A DNA stretch of 64,000 bases from Xanthobacteraceae bacterium (GCA_022844205.1 JALHMF010000001.1:244018-308017), one strand, 5' to 3'. Positions 9,201 through 15,479 are shown, counted from the first letter of the stretch. Translations and numbers: made by a program. Notes: generated from the sequence alone by a model not told the origin.

Positions 9201-9358
9201 AGGAAAAGACGCCGAAAGACCCGACCATCCGCGAGAAGTTCAACACCTACCGCTTCGCCGATCACAAGGAGAAGGTGATCGATCTCCTCAAGCGCGTCAC
9301 GCGCGTTAGCGTCGAGACGATGAAGATCGTTGATGCGATGCAAGCGGAGCAGCGGTGA
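6284..9358 (+). CDS. single-chain restriction-modification enzyme (type ISP/IIG-like, no helicase)
   Basis: A 1024-residue protein combining nuclease, methyltransferase and target-recognition functions. Near residues 66-80, PDGALLHALRV...GYWEAKDEE gives the D-x(n)-ExK pattern of a PD-(D/E)xK nuclease. A helical linker follows, then the N6-adenine methyltransferase core: SAM motif DPAVGTGTF at 340 and catalytic NPPY at 453. The last 350 residues match the target-recognition part of type ISP enzymes. Known type ISP proteins (LlaGI/LlaBIII) also carry an SF2 helicase between nuclease and methylase; none is present, so this should act more like a type IIG enzyme cutting near its site. It starts at a TTG with AAAGGAG 9 nt upstream. 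It stands alone and is the likely selective cargo of the left remnant. Confidence 0.85.
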   Translation: MSQLLIQHYLNELQTLRRVSGTSRESVVREAFKTLLKDWGKSRDLIFIPEYEYQTPQKARVYPDGALLHALRVPLGYWEAKDEEDDLDEEIDKKFRKGYPQDNIIFDDTHEAVLIQDKQPIMRCGVEDPAQLQKLLELFFGYERAEIADFRKAVEQFKTDLPEVLKALREMIEKAERDNEYFRKASLRFLKHAQDTINPNVTAADVREMLIQHILTEEIFSQVFDNPDFHHKNNVARELYSLENTFFTGKVKHDTLAGLRPYYAAIKSAAALVTGHNEKQRFLKTIYENFYKVYDKKKADRLGVVYTPNEIVRFMIDSADWLCHKHFNKSLIDKQVEILDPAVGTGTFITELIEHFRGQPQKLRYKYLEELHANEVAILPYYVANLNIEATYAALAGYEEYPNLCFVDTLDNTTALKAQKNQHVGDLFGGVSDENVARIKRQNKKKISVIIGNPPYNANQLNENENNKNREYPEIDRRIKATYIKASTAQKTKLYDMYARFFRWASDRIDENGIVAFITNRSFIESRTFDGFRKMVADEFNEVYIIDLGGDVRADPKLSGTKHNVFGIQTGVAISFMVKCANAKGCRIKYARRPQSETAEDKLAFLSKGKIDAISFEDVRPSVRHDWLNQTANDFDSFIPIADKKTKSAKVAGQQQAIFRMFAAGIKTNRDDWVYDFDSKTLTKKIEFFARVFNQHLDDGKRKKESFDPSIKWSRDLKKKRVKVRYDRSCIVKSQFRPFITKSFFANKVMNDVLTSLHQIYFGDDLSRQNCIIAFLCVYSSHPIAVMAVEGPFDYCMLKTGNGGTESIARWRYNSQGAKEDNITDWALEQFRAHYESGMTPKRPITKDAIFLYVYGLLHDPIYRDKYAQNLKRNFPRIPFYENFWRWAEWGEKLMALHIGYETAEPWPLERIDAPDEKSRKAGLAPKAMLKADKDAGNIQLDSETQLTGVPPQAWTYKLGNRSALEWILDQYKEKTPKDPTIREKFNTYRFADHKEKVIDLLKRVTRVSVETMKIVDAMQAEQR

Positions 9359-9461
9359 CCTCACCTTTTTACGAGGGCTTAGCGGACATCATTTTCGGTT
9401 CGGAGAAATCCAAGCACGTACCAACGGCCGACGGTTCACCGCTTTGTGAATTCGTCCAGTT

Positions 9462-9495
9462 AGCCTAAAAAATGAGAGCCTAAAAAGAGCCTAAA
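9462..9495 (+). repeat. short direct repeats AGCCTAAA, candidate integrase arm sites
   Basis: AGCCTAAA occurs three times at 9462, 9477 and 9488 (spacings 15 and 11 bp), ending 18 bp before the tRNA-Gly 5' half. The 11-bp phasing and position mirror the GGTGCCTG pair beside the intact tRNA at the other end of the larger element. The rest of 9359-9513 holds no gene. Confidence 0.45.
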
Positions 9496-9513
9496 GTTCT
9501 AAAACACGCATTT

Positions 9514-9550
9514 GCGGGCGTAGTTCAGTGGTAGAACGACAGCTTCCCAA
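9514..9550 (+). repeat. attL: duplicated 5' half of tRNA-Gly
   Basis: A 37-nt exact copy of tRNA-Gly positions 1-37 (through the anticodon loop, ending TTCCCAA), matching 37741-37777. Identity starts and stops at these bases: T versus C before, T versus G after. It is a pseudo-tRNA, since no T-arm or 3' acceptor follows. This is the core attachment duplication of the 28-kb element. Confidence 0.9.
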
Positions 9551-9670
9551 TCAGACGACGCAATTTGTATAGCGCATCATAGATGATGATTAGCCCCGAT
9601 TTTTGGGGCTTTTCTCATGTTACATTATTCGTAGCTGTACATTGAAACACGCAGCTACACCCATCCAATC

Positions 9671-9689
9671 GGTGCCTGAGAGGTGCCTG
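9671..9689 (+). repeat. paired GGTGCCTG repeats, left arm sites
   Basis: GGTGCCTG at 9671-9678 and again at 9682-9689, 11 bp apart, just before the integrase start. The same 19-bp block is present in the same orientation at 37689-37707 near the right end. This position suggests both integrase binding and autoregulation. Confidence 0.6.
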
Positions 9690-9692
9690 GCC

Positions 9693-10826
9693 ATGAGAGC
9701 CATGCTGACTGATGTCAGCGTGCGGGCTCTCAAAGCGCCAGCACGCGGACAATACACTATATGGGACACGAACAGTCCTGTTGGTGTCCGCGTCTCAGAG
9801 GGAGGCGCTAAATCGTTCATCGTCCTCGTCGGCAGCGGCAAACGCCGCATGATTGGCAAGGTCGGTATCATCACGCTAGCGGAAGCGAGAATCGAAGCGA
9901 AAAGAATTCTCGCAGAAAAAACGCTCGGCATCTCAAAACCAAAAGCGTCATCAGTTACTTTCTCGACCGCTACGGCGATTTTCCTTGAAGAAAACTACAG
10001 GGGAAAAAAGCCAAGAACGAAAAAGGAAACGAAGCGTCTACTAGAACGGCACTTCGCGCCAAAATTCGCAAAGAAGCCGGTCTCCGAAATTACCGACACT
10101 GATATCGGAGAAATTCTCGCAAAACTCGCAAGAATACCGAGCGAGCAACTTCACGCCTTTCGTGCGGTTCGAACAATGCTCAAGTGGTGTACGCGACCTC
10201 CCCGTCGCTACATCACTCACAGTCCTCTCGAAGGTTACGAGCCGCCCGGAGAAGATCGAAAAGGCACGAGGGTACTTTCTGATAGCGAGCTTTCAAAGAT
10301 TTGGTACGCAGCGACAGGCCGCTATGGCGGCATGGTACGGCTTCTGATTCTTTGGGGGACTCGCAATGGAGAGACCGCTCGCATTAAGCGTGCTTGGATT
10401 GAAGAGAATGTGCTGACTATTCCCGGTGAAGTAACGAAAAATAAGCGAGCCCACGCAATTCCTTTGCTTCCGTTCGCTCGTTCAACCCTCATCGGTCAAT
10501 CTAAGCGCGGTGCGTACTTCTTTCCTGGCAAAGACCTCGACACCCATTTCCACGACGGCTCTTGGGGCAAGCTCAAGAAAGAGCTCGACCAGAAAGCCGG
10601 CGTGAAGAATTGGCAACTTCGAGACATCCGACGGACGTTCCGCTCCAACATGGCAAAGCTCAAAGTGCCACGAGAAATAGCTGAAATTCTTCTGAATCAC
10701 GTTACAGGTGCGAATAGGAATGACCTCGACGAGATTTACGACAGGTACGACTACCTGCTGGAAAAGAAGGAAGCACTAGCCAAGTGGGAGAAGCGGCTGC
10801 GCCAAATTCTGAATAAGAAACAATGA
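9693..10826 (+). CDS. tyrosine integrase of the tRNA-Gly element
   Basis: A 377-residue site-specific recombinase. An N-terminal arm-binding domain of the DUF4102 kind (LTDVSVRALKAPARGQYTIW, then GVRVSEGGAKSFIVL) is followed by a core-binding region (about 95-190) and the catalytic domain. The domain shows Arg in WGTRNGETARIK near residue 223, a box II LRDIRRTF in which the usual His is Arg, His in LLNHVTG, and nucleophile Tyr in EIYDRYDYL near 350. It should cut at the anticodon-loop half of tRNA-Gly and drive integration and excision. ATG 9693 is chosen; the frame is open from 9603, but that extension would cover the GGTGCCTG arm repeats. It is monocistronic with a strong terminator overlapping its stop. 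Confidence 0.93.
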   Translation: MRAMLTDVSVRALKAPARGQYTIWDTNSPVGVRVSEGGAKSFIVLVGSGKRRMIGKVGIITLAEARIEAKRILAEKTLGISKPKASSVTFSTATAIFLEENYRGKKPRTKKETKRLLERHFAPKFAKKPVSEITDTDIGEILAKLARIPSEQLHAFRAVRTMLKWCTRPPRRYITHSPLEGYEPPGEDRKGTRVLSDSELSKIWYAATGRYGGMVRLLILWGTRNGETARIKRAWIEENVLTIPGEVTKNKRAHAIPLLPFARSTLIGQSKRGAYFFPGKDLDTHFHDGSWGKLKKELDQKAGVKNWQLRDIRRTFRSNMAKLKVPREIAEILLNHVTGANRNDLDEIYDRYDYLLEKKEALAKWEKRLRQILNKKQ

Positions 10827-10861
10827 GGAGCTATGAGTATCTTGTAGCTCCTCATTTTTTT
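10824..10861 (+). terminator. terminator of the integrase gene
   Basis: Nine-bp perfect stem TGAGGAGCT/AGCTCCTCA that starts at the integrase stop codon, followed by seven T. Confidence 0.9.
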
Positions 10862-10930
10862 GCATAGCATTCGGCGTCCATCGGTGGTGAACCGAGGGCT
10901 TGCAAGCTCTCCTTCAAAGGGAGTCTTGCA

Positions 10931-11167
10931 ATGTCCGAACGACCGCTCATCGTCGATTGGAAGGGCCTAAAGAAGCTTGGCTGGTGTTACTCACGAGCCC
11001 ATACGTGGCGCTTGATGTTTGACCCGGAGTATGGCGATCGCCGGTTTCCGGCTTGTCGCAAGCTCGGGAAACATCCAAACGCACACCCGGTGTGGCGAAT
11101 GAGCGAAATCCTCGCCTATCTTGAGTCCCACGGTTTGAAAGTGACCGAAGATTGGAATGCTTCCTGA
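10931..11167 (+). CDS. small excisionase/AlpA-like DNA-binding protein
   Basis: A 78-residue basic protein with ribosome site AAAGGGAG 8 nt before the ATG. It begins with LIVDWKGLKKLGWCYSRAHT, a helix-turn-helix-like pattern in which a conserved Leu-Gly-[WY]-S-R-x-[HT]-x-x-R element resembles MerR/AlpA excisionases. A central MFDPEYGDRRFPACRKLG segment then places Phe-Pro near the wing, as in AlpA (RFPxPxKLG). The C-terminal WRMSEILAYLESHG helix also fits that family. Its place directly after the integrase suggests it is the recombination directionality factor or a regulator of the element. It is closed by its own terminator. The assignment is by motif only. Confidence 0.7.
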   Translation: MSERPLIVDWKGLKKLGWCYSRAHTWRLMFDPEYGDRRFPACRKLGKHPNAHPVWRMSEILAYLESHGLKVTEDWNAS

Positions 11168-11176
11168 AAAGGAAGC

Positions 11177-11210
11177 CGACCCCCGGTGTCCAAACCGGGG
11201 GTCGATTTTT
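11177..11210 (+). terminator. terminator of the excisionase-like gene
   Basis: Eleven-bp perfect stem CGACCCCCGGT/ACCGGGGGTCG with 6-nt loop and ATTTTTC tail. The following 11211-11427 shows no gene. Confidence 0.9.
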
Positions 11211-11427
11211 CTGCACGCCCTGGCCCGGCAAATGCTACAGGAAAACCACGTAAATAATTCCGGCCAGATTTATCGGGGTTTTTCAGCCTGTATCGGCTTC
11301 CCTTGCGAGTAGCGCACCTCCATGAACTCCGGTAAAAGTGCTCATTCCTTGGGTTTCTTACCGCTCAATTCTTCCTTAAGTATCAGCGACGACCCTTCCG
11401 CATTGTCATTGCTGATAGGATCAGACC

Positions 11428-12228
11428 TTGCCATTTCGTCCTAGGAACGAGAACCACGCGATTCAAGAAGTCGTTTTCGTGCTGACTCTTCAGCGCGCCT
11501 TCTTGCCAACCGAAGTGGAGGCTTTGGTCGCTGCTCATGACAAATGGAAAGCCGATCTTCCGGGGATGAAGAAAATTGACGGCTTCCAGTTCGAATTTGG
11601 CGACGATCTTTCACCTACTCAAAGCGCAGTGCCAATGGCAGGCGTGAGCTTCGACGCTCATAAACGCGATGGTTCGCTCGACTGGCGCCTTCGTGCAAAC
11701 CAAAACTGGCTGGCAGTGAATTGTCTATCCTACACTCGTTGGGCTGACGTTTACGCACGCGCCCGCGGCTATCTTAGCGCCGCCTCGGCGGTCATCCCCG
11801 ACGAAAACCAAGTGGTAGGCATCGCACTTCAATACATCGATGTGTTCGAGTGGGAAGGCGAGCTTGCGAATTATAAACTGGATGGACTTTTCCGAGCGGG
11901 GACAGACTTCGTATCTAAAAGTGTTTTCGGGAAGGGCCCGCTATGGCACGCGCATCAAGGTTGGTTCAGAACTGACGGCCTGATTGCTCCCGGTAGGCAG
12001 CTAGAGCGAATACACATCGACGCCGTAGAGCAAAAGAATGCGCATCAGGTGAAGATTGATATTACTCTCAGGCTGGACTTACAGGAAAAGTGCACTGCTG
12101 CGAGTCTTTTCGCAGGAAAAGCCCCCCTCGTTGACCAAGTGATGGACAGTCTCCATATACGCAATAAGGAACTTCTATCGGGAATTCTTAAGGACGATGT
12201 GATCCAAAGGATCAAGCTGAATGCTTAA
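11428..12228 (+). CDS. TIGR04255 family protein
   Basis: A 266-residue cytosolic protein. The opening (NHAIQEVVFVLTLQRAF), the central GVSFDAHKRDGSLDWRLRANQNWLA region and the later IALQYIDVF element match TIGR04255, a family of unknown function widely scattered on mobile DNA. It starts at a TTG at 11428 preceded by AGGA; no ATG gives the conserved N-terminus. Its stop overlaps the next ATG by 8 nt, and a third gene follows after 8 bp, so the three form one operon. TIGR04255 proteins are often found in small gene sets of defence or toxin type, but no activity is established and none is visible in the sequence. Confidence 0.75.
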   Translation: MPFRPRNENHAIQEVVFVLTLQRAFLPTEVEALVAAHDKWKADLPGMKKIDGFQFEFGDDLSPTQSAVPMAGVSFDAHKRDGSLDWRLRANQNWLAVNCLSYTRWADVYARARGYLSAASAVIPDENQVVGIALQYIDVFEWEGELANYKLDGLFRAGTDFVSKSVFGKGPLWHAHQGWFRTDGLIAPGRQLERIHIDAVEQKNAHQVKIDITLRLDLQEKCTAASLFAGKAPLVDQVMDSLHIRNKELLSGILKDDVIQRIKLNA

Positions 12229-12838
12229 TACTGCTCTCACCCAAGCGCATCCCGATTTTGCAGGAGTTACTGCTGAGAGTGCGCTTGCCCGCTACGACAG
12301 TGGTCTTGACGAAGTTGCTTCTGCCGCTTCCCACCCTCAGTCAACTTCGCGCGCATCGAGCGTAGTAACTGCTGCTTTTGTTGCGGCGGTAACGTCATCA
12401 ATTGCAAACCCCACTTCCTCGTCCTTTAACACGACTGCTTGGTCGGCAAGTCGCCCCGCAATTTATGCTTCTGTTCATGTTCAAGATGATCGCAACGCGG
12501 CGCTGTCCGCTAAGATCGCAACCTATCGCTCGTTGGTCGATGGCTGGGACGGGCTGGGCAGCGTGGCCCCGTCGCGCAAAGCGATCGATGATGCGATGAT
12601 CTTCATCGATAAGATTCCGCCAGGCGCAAAACTTCCTGAGCCGATGGTTTCCGCTGATGGTGAAGTTGGCTTCTTCTGGAAATCTCAAGGCGTCTACATC
12701 GACGTGGGACTTAAAGGTGATGGATTCATCTCCTATTATGGAGAAGCACCCGGCGGCCCTTCTGCGAGCGGCGTGAAACCTTTCAACGAATTTACCCGCC
12801 TGCCTGAAGACCTTGCGAGAATAATCAGAAATTCCTGA
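12221..12838 (+). CDS. hypothetical protein, second gene of the TIGR04255 operon
   Basis: A 205-residue protein. The first 85 residues are rich in Ser, Ala and Thr and look disordered or linker-like (SSVVTAAFVAAVTSSIANPT is only mildly hydrophobic). The folded part starts near residue 90 with IATYRSLVDGWDGLGSVAPS, then FIDKIPPGAKLPEPMVSADG and IDVGLKGDGFISYYGEAP. The pattern W-D-G-x-G/D-x-x-x-P-S followed by P-x-x-x-x-x-x-DG-E-x-x-F-x-W recurs in uncharacterised proteins that partner TIGR04255 genes. Its ATG lies inside the end of the upstream gene (8-nt overlap), which implies translational coupling. No catalytic motif is recognised. Confidence 0.6.
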   Translation: MLNTALTQAHPDFAGVTAESALARYDSGLDEVASAASHPQSTSRASSVVTAAFVAAVTSSIANPTSSSFNTTAWSASRPAIYASVHVQDDRNAALSAKIATYRSLVDGWDGLGSVAPSRKAIDDAMIFIDKIPPGAKLPEPMVSADGEVGFFWKSQGVYIDVGLKGDGFISYYGEAPGGPSASGVKPFNEFTRLPEDLARIIRNS

Positions 12839-12846
12839 GGTGGTCG

Positions 12847-13383
12847 TTGGCGACGGAAGCAGACGAAGAGTCCTGTCCGTGTGAGAAGATTGCTCATGGC
12901 GATATGGGCTTGGTCTCCGACGAGGAACGTCTCGCGCGAGTAGTATGTTCGCCTAACCATTATAACGAAACCACCGGCAACATTCGCCCGTCGGTCTTTC
13001 CTGACAAGCATATAATCCTTGGCACATTATCGTTGACCAGGACGGATAAGGTCGATGCAACTGAATTGAAGGCGATAGCCGACGACGTAGCCAAATCGAT
13101 TCCAGACCAGCCGCAGAAAGCCGCCGGCTATTTGGTCGCTAAGACTGAGGACCTCCGTCGCTTAAGTGAAGAAGATGGGCGCAGGTTAGTCTGTGTATGG
13201 GATAACCCAATCATCGATATGCCCCCATATCGGAATAATCCGGCTCACGCTCTTCTAGGAAAAAACCCCCACGTGAATGAGTTACCTGCTCCTGACGATG
13301 ATATTTGGGGCGCTGTCAAAGAGTTGAAAAAACGATTGGTTGAAACTTTCAGTGGCCTTCTACAAGCAGATAAAATTTATTGA
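12847..13383 (+). CDS. hypothetical protein, third gene of the TIGR04255 operon
   Basis: A 178-residue acidic protein starting at TTG 12847 with GAGG about 8 nt upstream. The N-terminal segment (EESCPCEKIAHGDMGLVSDE, then LARVVCSPNHYNETTGNIRPSVF) carries three cysteines and a histidine that could bind metal. The middle part contains IILGTLSLTRTD, and the C-terminus holds NPHVNELPAPDDD. This Cys-Pro-Cys start plus a conserved P-x-H-x-N pattern suggests a defined small family, but I do not recognise it. The gene ends the operon; a weak hairpin follows 50 bp later. Confidence 0.6.
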   Translation: MATEADEESCPCEKIAHGDMGLVSDEERLARVVCSPNHYNETTGNIRPSVFPDKHIILGTLSLTRTDKVDATELKAIADDVAKSIPDQPQKAAGYLVAKTEDLRRLSEEDGRRLVCVWDNPIIDMPPYRNNPAHALLGKNPHVNELPAPDDDIWGAVKELKKRLVETFSGLLQADKIY

Positions 13384-13431
13384 GCAAGATTTGATTCTTA
13401 AGTCACGTCTCTAGCTCACGCCGTAAAGATT

Positions 13432-13453
13432 GAGGGCGCCCGAAGGCACCCTC
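13432..13453 (-). terminator. weak hairpin, probable bidirectional terminator
   Basis: GAGGGCGCC/GGCACCCTC stem with one mismatch and a CGAA loop, lying between convergent genes ending at 13383 and 13461. The T-run is poor on both strands. Confidence 0.4.
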
Positions 13454-13460
13454 TGTTCGT

Positions 13461-13691
13461 CTAGCTTGTCCGTTGCGGTGCGAGGCCGTTTCTGAAGGGC
13501 GAGCGGGCCTTCGTGTCTGGTGGCCTCGTCGCTTTCGTCGCTTCACCGTAATTGCGTCCAGCTAGAAACGCCTGTGCAAGCGCGGTTCGCGTCGCCTCGT
13601 CCTGCGTGTCGCTGCCGAAGTTCATGTCGGCGATGAACTCAAGTAAGCGACCGTAAGATAGGTGAACTGAGGCTAGCTCGTCAGGGTTCAT
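13461..13691 (-). CDS. hypothetical small protein
   Basis: A 76-residue frame beginning MNPDELASVHLSYGRLLEF. The N-terminal two-thirds is helix-forming (TRTALAQAFLAGRNYGEATK), and the last 20 residues are basic and disordered. There is no clear ribosome site ahead of the ATG. It faces the TIGR04255 operon and could be co-transcribed with the upstream 13742-14389 gene. No family is recognised; it may be spurious. Confidence 0.4.
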   Translation of the reverse strand: MNPDELASVHLSYGRLLEFIADMNFGSDTQDEATRTALAQAFLAGRNYGEATKATRPPDTKARSPFRNGLAPQRTS

Positions 13692-13741
13692 TAGGGAGCG
13701 AAACGTGGCGCGGGGAGAAAAATCTGACGGGGTGGGATGAC

Positions 13742-14389
13742 CTATTTCTTCAACTCATACACTCCAAATATGTTGAGCGGACCAACCGAAGTGGTCGAAA
13801 CAACCGTAATATGATTTGTTGAGGCTTGGACGTCATTCGCCCAAACAGTTAGCCGCGTTGGCTCCGACCGCTGTTTCCAAGAATTTTCCACTTCTGGCAG
13901 AAGCGCATTCTCAAACCGCACCACTTCGCGATCGATCGCTTGAAGCACTCTTTCCATATCGCCAGTATTCAATTTTACCTTTAGTGGTGCGCGCTCGTAT
14001 TTTAGATGCGCGACTTGCTCCTCCATCGGCTTTTGTAGTGTATCGATCTCTTGATCGAGGCGAGGTTGATACCCTGACGTTGTGAAATCTCTAGCCGAGA
14101 CTTCTCCTTGAGCCATTGTATTTGGGCGACGTCTGAAAAAATACATGAGCGCTCGTGCATGCACCCAGAATGACTCCATCGCCATGTTCCTGATCGCCTT
14201 CTTCTCATCAGACGGAAATGGTTCGGAGGAAATGGCATTTACGAGGTCAAACGCTTGGTGGAGGGTATCCAGCTCGTATGGAAGATGCTCCTTCACACAC
14301 GCCCAATAAGCGTCCTGTGGCTCAAGCATGCACTTCATCTCCAACGTGTCGGGTGTAGAAACGGGTGTAGGATTTTGCGAGCGCCGCAC
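13742..14389 (-). CDS. hypothetical protein, possibly HEPN-like helical domain
   Basis: A 215-residue, mostly helical protein. The region LVNAISSEPFPSDEKKAIRN followed by MAMESFWVHARALMYFFRR resembles a HEPN-type helix with a conserved histidine and arginine. That resemblance is by eye only, and the canonical RNase motif R-x4-6-H is not seen. The C-terminal third (SVGPLNIFGVYELKK) is beta-type. The start is uncertain: ATG 14389 gives the longest frame, while an ATG at 14338 would remove a low-complexity leader. The upstream end is close to a tRNA-Ser scar, so the gene may be the edge of a nested insertion. Confidence 0.5.
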   Translation of the reverse strand: MRRSQNPTPVSTPDTLEMKCMLEPQDAYWACVKEHLPYELDTLHQAFDLVNAISSEPFPSDEKKAIRNMAMESFWVHARALMYFFRRRPNTMAQGEVSARDFTTSGYQPRLDQEIDTLQKPMEEQVAHLKYERAPLKVKLNTGDMERVLQAIDREVVRFENALLPEVENSWKQRSEPTRLTVWANDVQASTNHITVVSTTSVGPLNIFGVYELKK

Positions 14390-14422
14390 TAACCAAGAAA
14401 ATCAGCGCTTCTTGAAGGTTAG

Positions 14423-14448
14423 TGGCGGAGAGGGTGGAATTCGAACCT
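14423..14448 (-). repeat. tRNA-Ser 3'-end remnant (attachment scar)
   Basis: The minus strand reads AGGTTCGAATTCC followed by ACCCTCTCCGCCA. This matches the T-loop, 3' acceptor strand and CCA of a typical alphaproteobacterial tRNA-Ser at all but about two positions. No 5' part, D-arm or anticodon arm is present, so it is not a functional tRNA. It is most simply explained as an att site carried or left by another integrative element that targets tRNA-Ser. Confidence 0.65.
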
Positions 14449-14496
14449 GAATCTACTCTGCTGCAGGTGTGGATAAGAAATCATAGCTTGTCCTTT

Positions 14497-14514
14497 CAGG
14501 TTATTATCAACCTG
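14497..14514 (+). promoter_or_regulatory. operator-like inverted repeat at a start codon
   Basis: CAGGTT-6 nt-AACCTG palindrome whose right arm ends on the GTG start of the 14514 gene. It would be well placed for autorepression or for binding of the encoded DNA-binding protein. Confidence 0.45.
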
Positions 14515-15062
14515 TGACTATAGACCCGTCGCACCCGGTCGCGACACGTCCCGACAGCGACTTTACCCTATCGATCGACGAGGCCTTAGAACGGTACACA
14601 AAGGCCGGTCATCCTCGCACGCCACGCAGTGTCCAACGCTATTGCGCCAAGGGCCATCTTGTCTGCCGCCTGGTGGAAACGGGCTTTGGCGAAAAATACC
14701 TTATTGCTTCGGATTCGGTGGATCAGCACATTGCTTATATCAACGAAGTGACACCTGCGACCAGTCACGACGCTTCGCGACCTTTCGCGACAAGTCGCGC
14801 TTTGGAAAATAAAGACGACACGCCACGACAAGAGCCGCCGATATTATCGGACACGCCGCGACCAGCCGCGACCGGTCCCGACGTGTCGCGCTATGTCGCG
14901 CGCCTTGAAGGCGAGAATGATTTCCTCCGTGGCCAGATGACGGTAAAGGATGGCCAGATCAAAGAGCTGACCGAACGGGCACGCGAAACCAATGTCTTGA
15001 TTGCTGGCCTGCAAAAAATGCTCACACCGTTGCTCGGTGGGGCAGGGGAACGGCGCGAGTAG
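14514..15062 (+). CDS. putative DNA-binding replication/partition accessory protein with coiled coil
   Basis: A 182-residue protein starting at GTG. Residues 15-60 (LSIDEALERYTKAGHPRTPR, SVQRYCAKGHLVCR) look like a MerR-type winged helix that recognises DNA. A Pro/Ser/Thr-rich linker (about 80-120) and a C-terminal coiled coil (LEGENDFLRGQMTVKDGQIK) follow, probably for oligomerisation. This layout is common in proteins encoded beside replication initiators of alphaproteobacterial plasmids and integrative elements. Notably, its own coding DNA contains arrays of GTCGCG sites spaced exactly 10 bp, which may be its binding targets. The next gene downstream is a winged-helix replication-type protein. 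Function is inferred. Confidence 0.65.
   Translation: MTIDPSHPVATRPDSDFTLSIDEALERYTKAGHPRTPRSVQRYCAKGHLVCRLVETGFGEKYLIASDSVDQHIAYINEVTPATSHDASRPFATSRALENKDDTPRQEPPILSDTPRPAATGPDVSRYVARLEGENDFLRGQMTVKDGQIKELTERARETNVLIAGLQKMLTPLLGGAGERRE
14528..14563 (+). repeat. 10-bp-phased GTCGCG array, first cluster
   Basis: GTCGCA at 14528, GTCGCG at 14538 and GTCCCG at 14548, then a diverged GCGACT near 14557. The first three units are spaced exactly 10 bp, one per helical turn, inside the coding region. Confidence 0.5.
14775..14900 (+). repeat. 10-bp-phased GTCGCG/TCGCGA arrays, second and third clusters
   Basis: TCGCGA at 14775, TCGCGA at 14785 and TCGCGC at 14795 (10-bp steps). A further cluster has TGTCGCG at 14884 and 14894 (10-bp step), with CGCGACC copies near 14852 and 14861. 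A 10-bp period cannot come from a repeated peptide, so it looks like selection on DNA. Confidence 0.5.
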
Positions 15063-15099
15063 GGGATAGCCTCAAGCACATCCGCTAATTCGGCGTATA

Positions 15100-15468
15100 A
15101 TGCGCTATATGGAGTTTTCTTCCGGCAAACGAATCGGCGACCTTATGCGGGATAAAAACATAATCCTGCGCGGTGCAGACGCCGCCACGGCCATGGGCTT
15201 CACGCAGCTCCCAAACTTCTTGCTGAAATCGAAGAAGTTCAGTTCCGGCGACAAGATCACCTTCGCCATGCTGTTGAGCTATGCCTGGCAGAACGATTTC
15301 TGTTTTCCGGGGCAAGCCCGGCTCGCAGCCGACATGGGTATTACCGAACGCAGTGTCCGGACCCATCTGAAGGCCTTGGAGGTTGGTGGTTTATTAGCCA
15401 TCACACAGCGCGGGCAGGGCAAAACCAATATCTATGAATTGAATCTCAAGCCGCCCGGCAAGCGATAG
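15100..15468 (+). CDS. winged-helix protein, probable replication initiator or regulator of the element
   Basis: A 122-residue protein with a C-terminal winged-helix domain: LPNFLLKSKKFSSGDKITFA, FPGQARLAADMGITERSVRT, HLKALEVGGLLAITQRGQG and KTNIYEL. This is the HTH_36 pattern shared by plasmid replication initiators (RepA-like) and regulators of integrative elements. A TATAAT sits at 15096-15101 over the first ATG, so the true start may be the ATG at 15109 (leaderless) or 15145. Repeats with AACTTCCG and CGGAAG directly downstream may be its binding sites. It follows the coiled-coil DNA-binding gene by 37 bp and appears to form a replication/maintenance module with it. Confidence 0.7.
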   Translation: MRYMEFSSGKRIGDLMRDKNIILRGADAATAMGFTQLPNFLLKSKKFSSGDKITFAMLLSYAWQNDFCFPGQARLAADMGITERSVRTHLKALEVGGLLAITQRGQGKTNIYELNLKPPGKR

Positions 15469-15479
15469 CGATTTATCCT

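Larger units (their letters stand above)
3900..9513. mobile_element. remnant of an integrative element (left of the tRNA-Gly duplication)
   Basis: The genes here (replication-relaxation protein, two small conserved genes, R-M enzyme) match the kinds of gene carried by the larger element to the right, and two of them have homologues there. The right end carries 11-bp-spaced repeats followed by a tRNA-Gly 5' half, the same arrangement as the right end of the larger element. No integrase or left attachment copy is seen, so the left end appears lost. The left coordinate is approximate. Confidence 0.55.

Noticed and set aside
6284..9358. Part of a BREX or DISARM system
   Set aside because: Only one R-M-like gene is present; no PglZ, BrxC, DrmA or DrmB partners are seen around it.
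14423..14448. Functional tRNA-Ser gene
   Set aside because: Only the 3' T-arm and acceptor strand are present; D-arm and anticodon arm are missing.
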